Below, one piece after another: positions 63,729 through 64,000 of a DNA stretch of 64,000 nucleotides; position 1 is the stretch's first letter, and the number at the start of each line of letters is the position of its first letter. The notes under the pieces were generated by a model, which was not told the origin of the DNA, did not search any database, and saw only the letters and a list, made by a program, of their open reading frames with translations. The stretch is from Streblospio benedicti (lineage: Eukaryota > Annelida > Polychaeta > Spionida > Spionidae), in assembly GCA_019095985.1 (NCBI GenBank), contig CM032668.1, positions 24,869,116 through 24,933,115 on the forward strand. The letters are read 5' to 3'. The position numbers were made by a program, and so were the translations under genes.

Positions 63729-64000
63729 TAAGGGATTATGTACATTTTGTCACGTTCCGCAAAAGTGGAACAGTGTTCTACTTAGGGGGAGGGGGGTTTC
63801 GGTCAAGTTTTGGATGTTCCACTTTTTTGTGGGTGTAAAATTTTATCTCTCGCGCTAAAACTTTTCATACCAGAATTCCACTATTTACTATTTAAATGTG
63901 GCATTAAAAATATACATAGCAGATTTCACACATTCATTATTATTATAATTTACATTCCTGATATATAATAAATATTATCTTATAGCATAAATAAGTAATA
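63729..64000 (+). repeat. Interspersed repeat, copy 2, cut by the window end
   Basis: Matches 26886-27137 to the last base of the window, with a ~20-bp insertion (GTGGAACAGTGTTCTACTTA) after the first 35 bp. The right end of the family is therefore not defined here. Confidence 0.75.

Noticed and set aside
1-64000. CRISPR arrays, bacterial operons, rRNA genes, or capsid- or envelope-bearing elements
   Set aside because: None seen. Regular arrays present are eukaryotic micro- and minisatellites; no integrase, capsid or envelope motif was recognised in any frame.

Overview
The window is animal nuclear DNA. It is AT-rich, gene-poor and full of microsatellites, minisatellites and transposable-element relics, with short CpG/GGC-rich islands. 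I can support one protein-coding gene. It is a rhodopsin-type neuropeptide GPCR on the minus strand whose transmembrane core closely resembles the short neuropeptide F (sNPF) / prolactin-releasing-peptide receptor family. That family, together with GIY-YIG Penelope-like retroelements, Helitron/Helentron-like elements and PIF/Harbinger-like MITEs, suggests a marine invertebrate, perhaps a spiralian. The species cannot be read from the sequence.

Receptor locus (about 33.7-44.5 kb, minus strand). A candidate CpG-rich promoter and 5' leader exon (about 44450-44391, ending at a GTAAGT donor) precede a 493-bp intron. One large exon (43897-42783) holds the start codon and all seven transmembrane helices and ends at a CAG|GTGAGC donor. 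An 8.1-kb intron follows. A short GC-rich last coding exon (34676-34539) is in phase and supplies a 45-residue cytoplasmic tail, giving a predicted protein of 414 aa. The large intron holds a 422-bp MITE 22 bp from the splice donor, two 320-bp direct repeats, a 46-bp perfect palindrome, a 1.1-kb element with CACTG inverted termini, a minisatellite, and an inverted pair of Penelope-like 3' ends next to the last exon.

Left flank (0-33.6 kb). No host gene is recognised. It holds Penelope-like 3' remnants (200-455 minus; 33144-33420 plus), LINE-type 3' tails ending in (TCAA)n at 968-1179 and 30794-31027, Helitron-like copies (13486, 18002, 32219), tRNA-derived repeats (9283, 24941, 25730, 32451-33143), a 128-bp Harbinger-like MITE with TTA target duplication (31700-31827), and several simple and mini-satellites.

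Right flank (44.5-64 kb), upstream of the receptor. No further gene is recognised. CpG islands carry RFX X-box palindromes (47602, 54703, 54980), CRE palindromes and duplicated homeodomain-type motifs (57.9 kb), which are plausible distal regulatory DNA. There are also a 22-unit CTG array, a ~400-bp GAA-rich tract, three Helitron-like copies including the longest one (58898-60058), a tRNA-like sequence (63330) and a second copy of a 26.9-kb repeat that runs off the window end. Most other open frames are chance-length or created by simple repeats.
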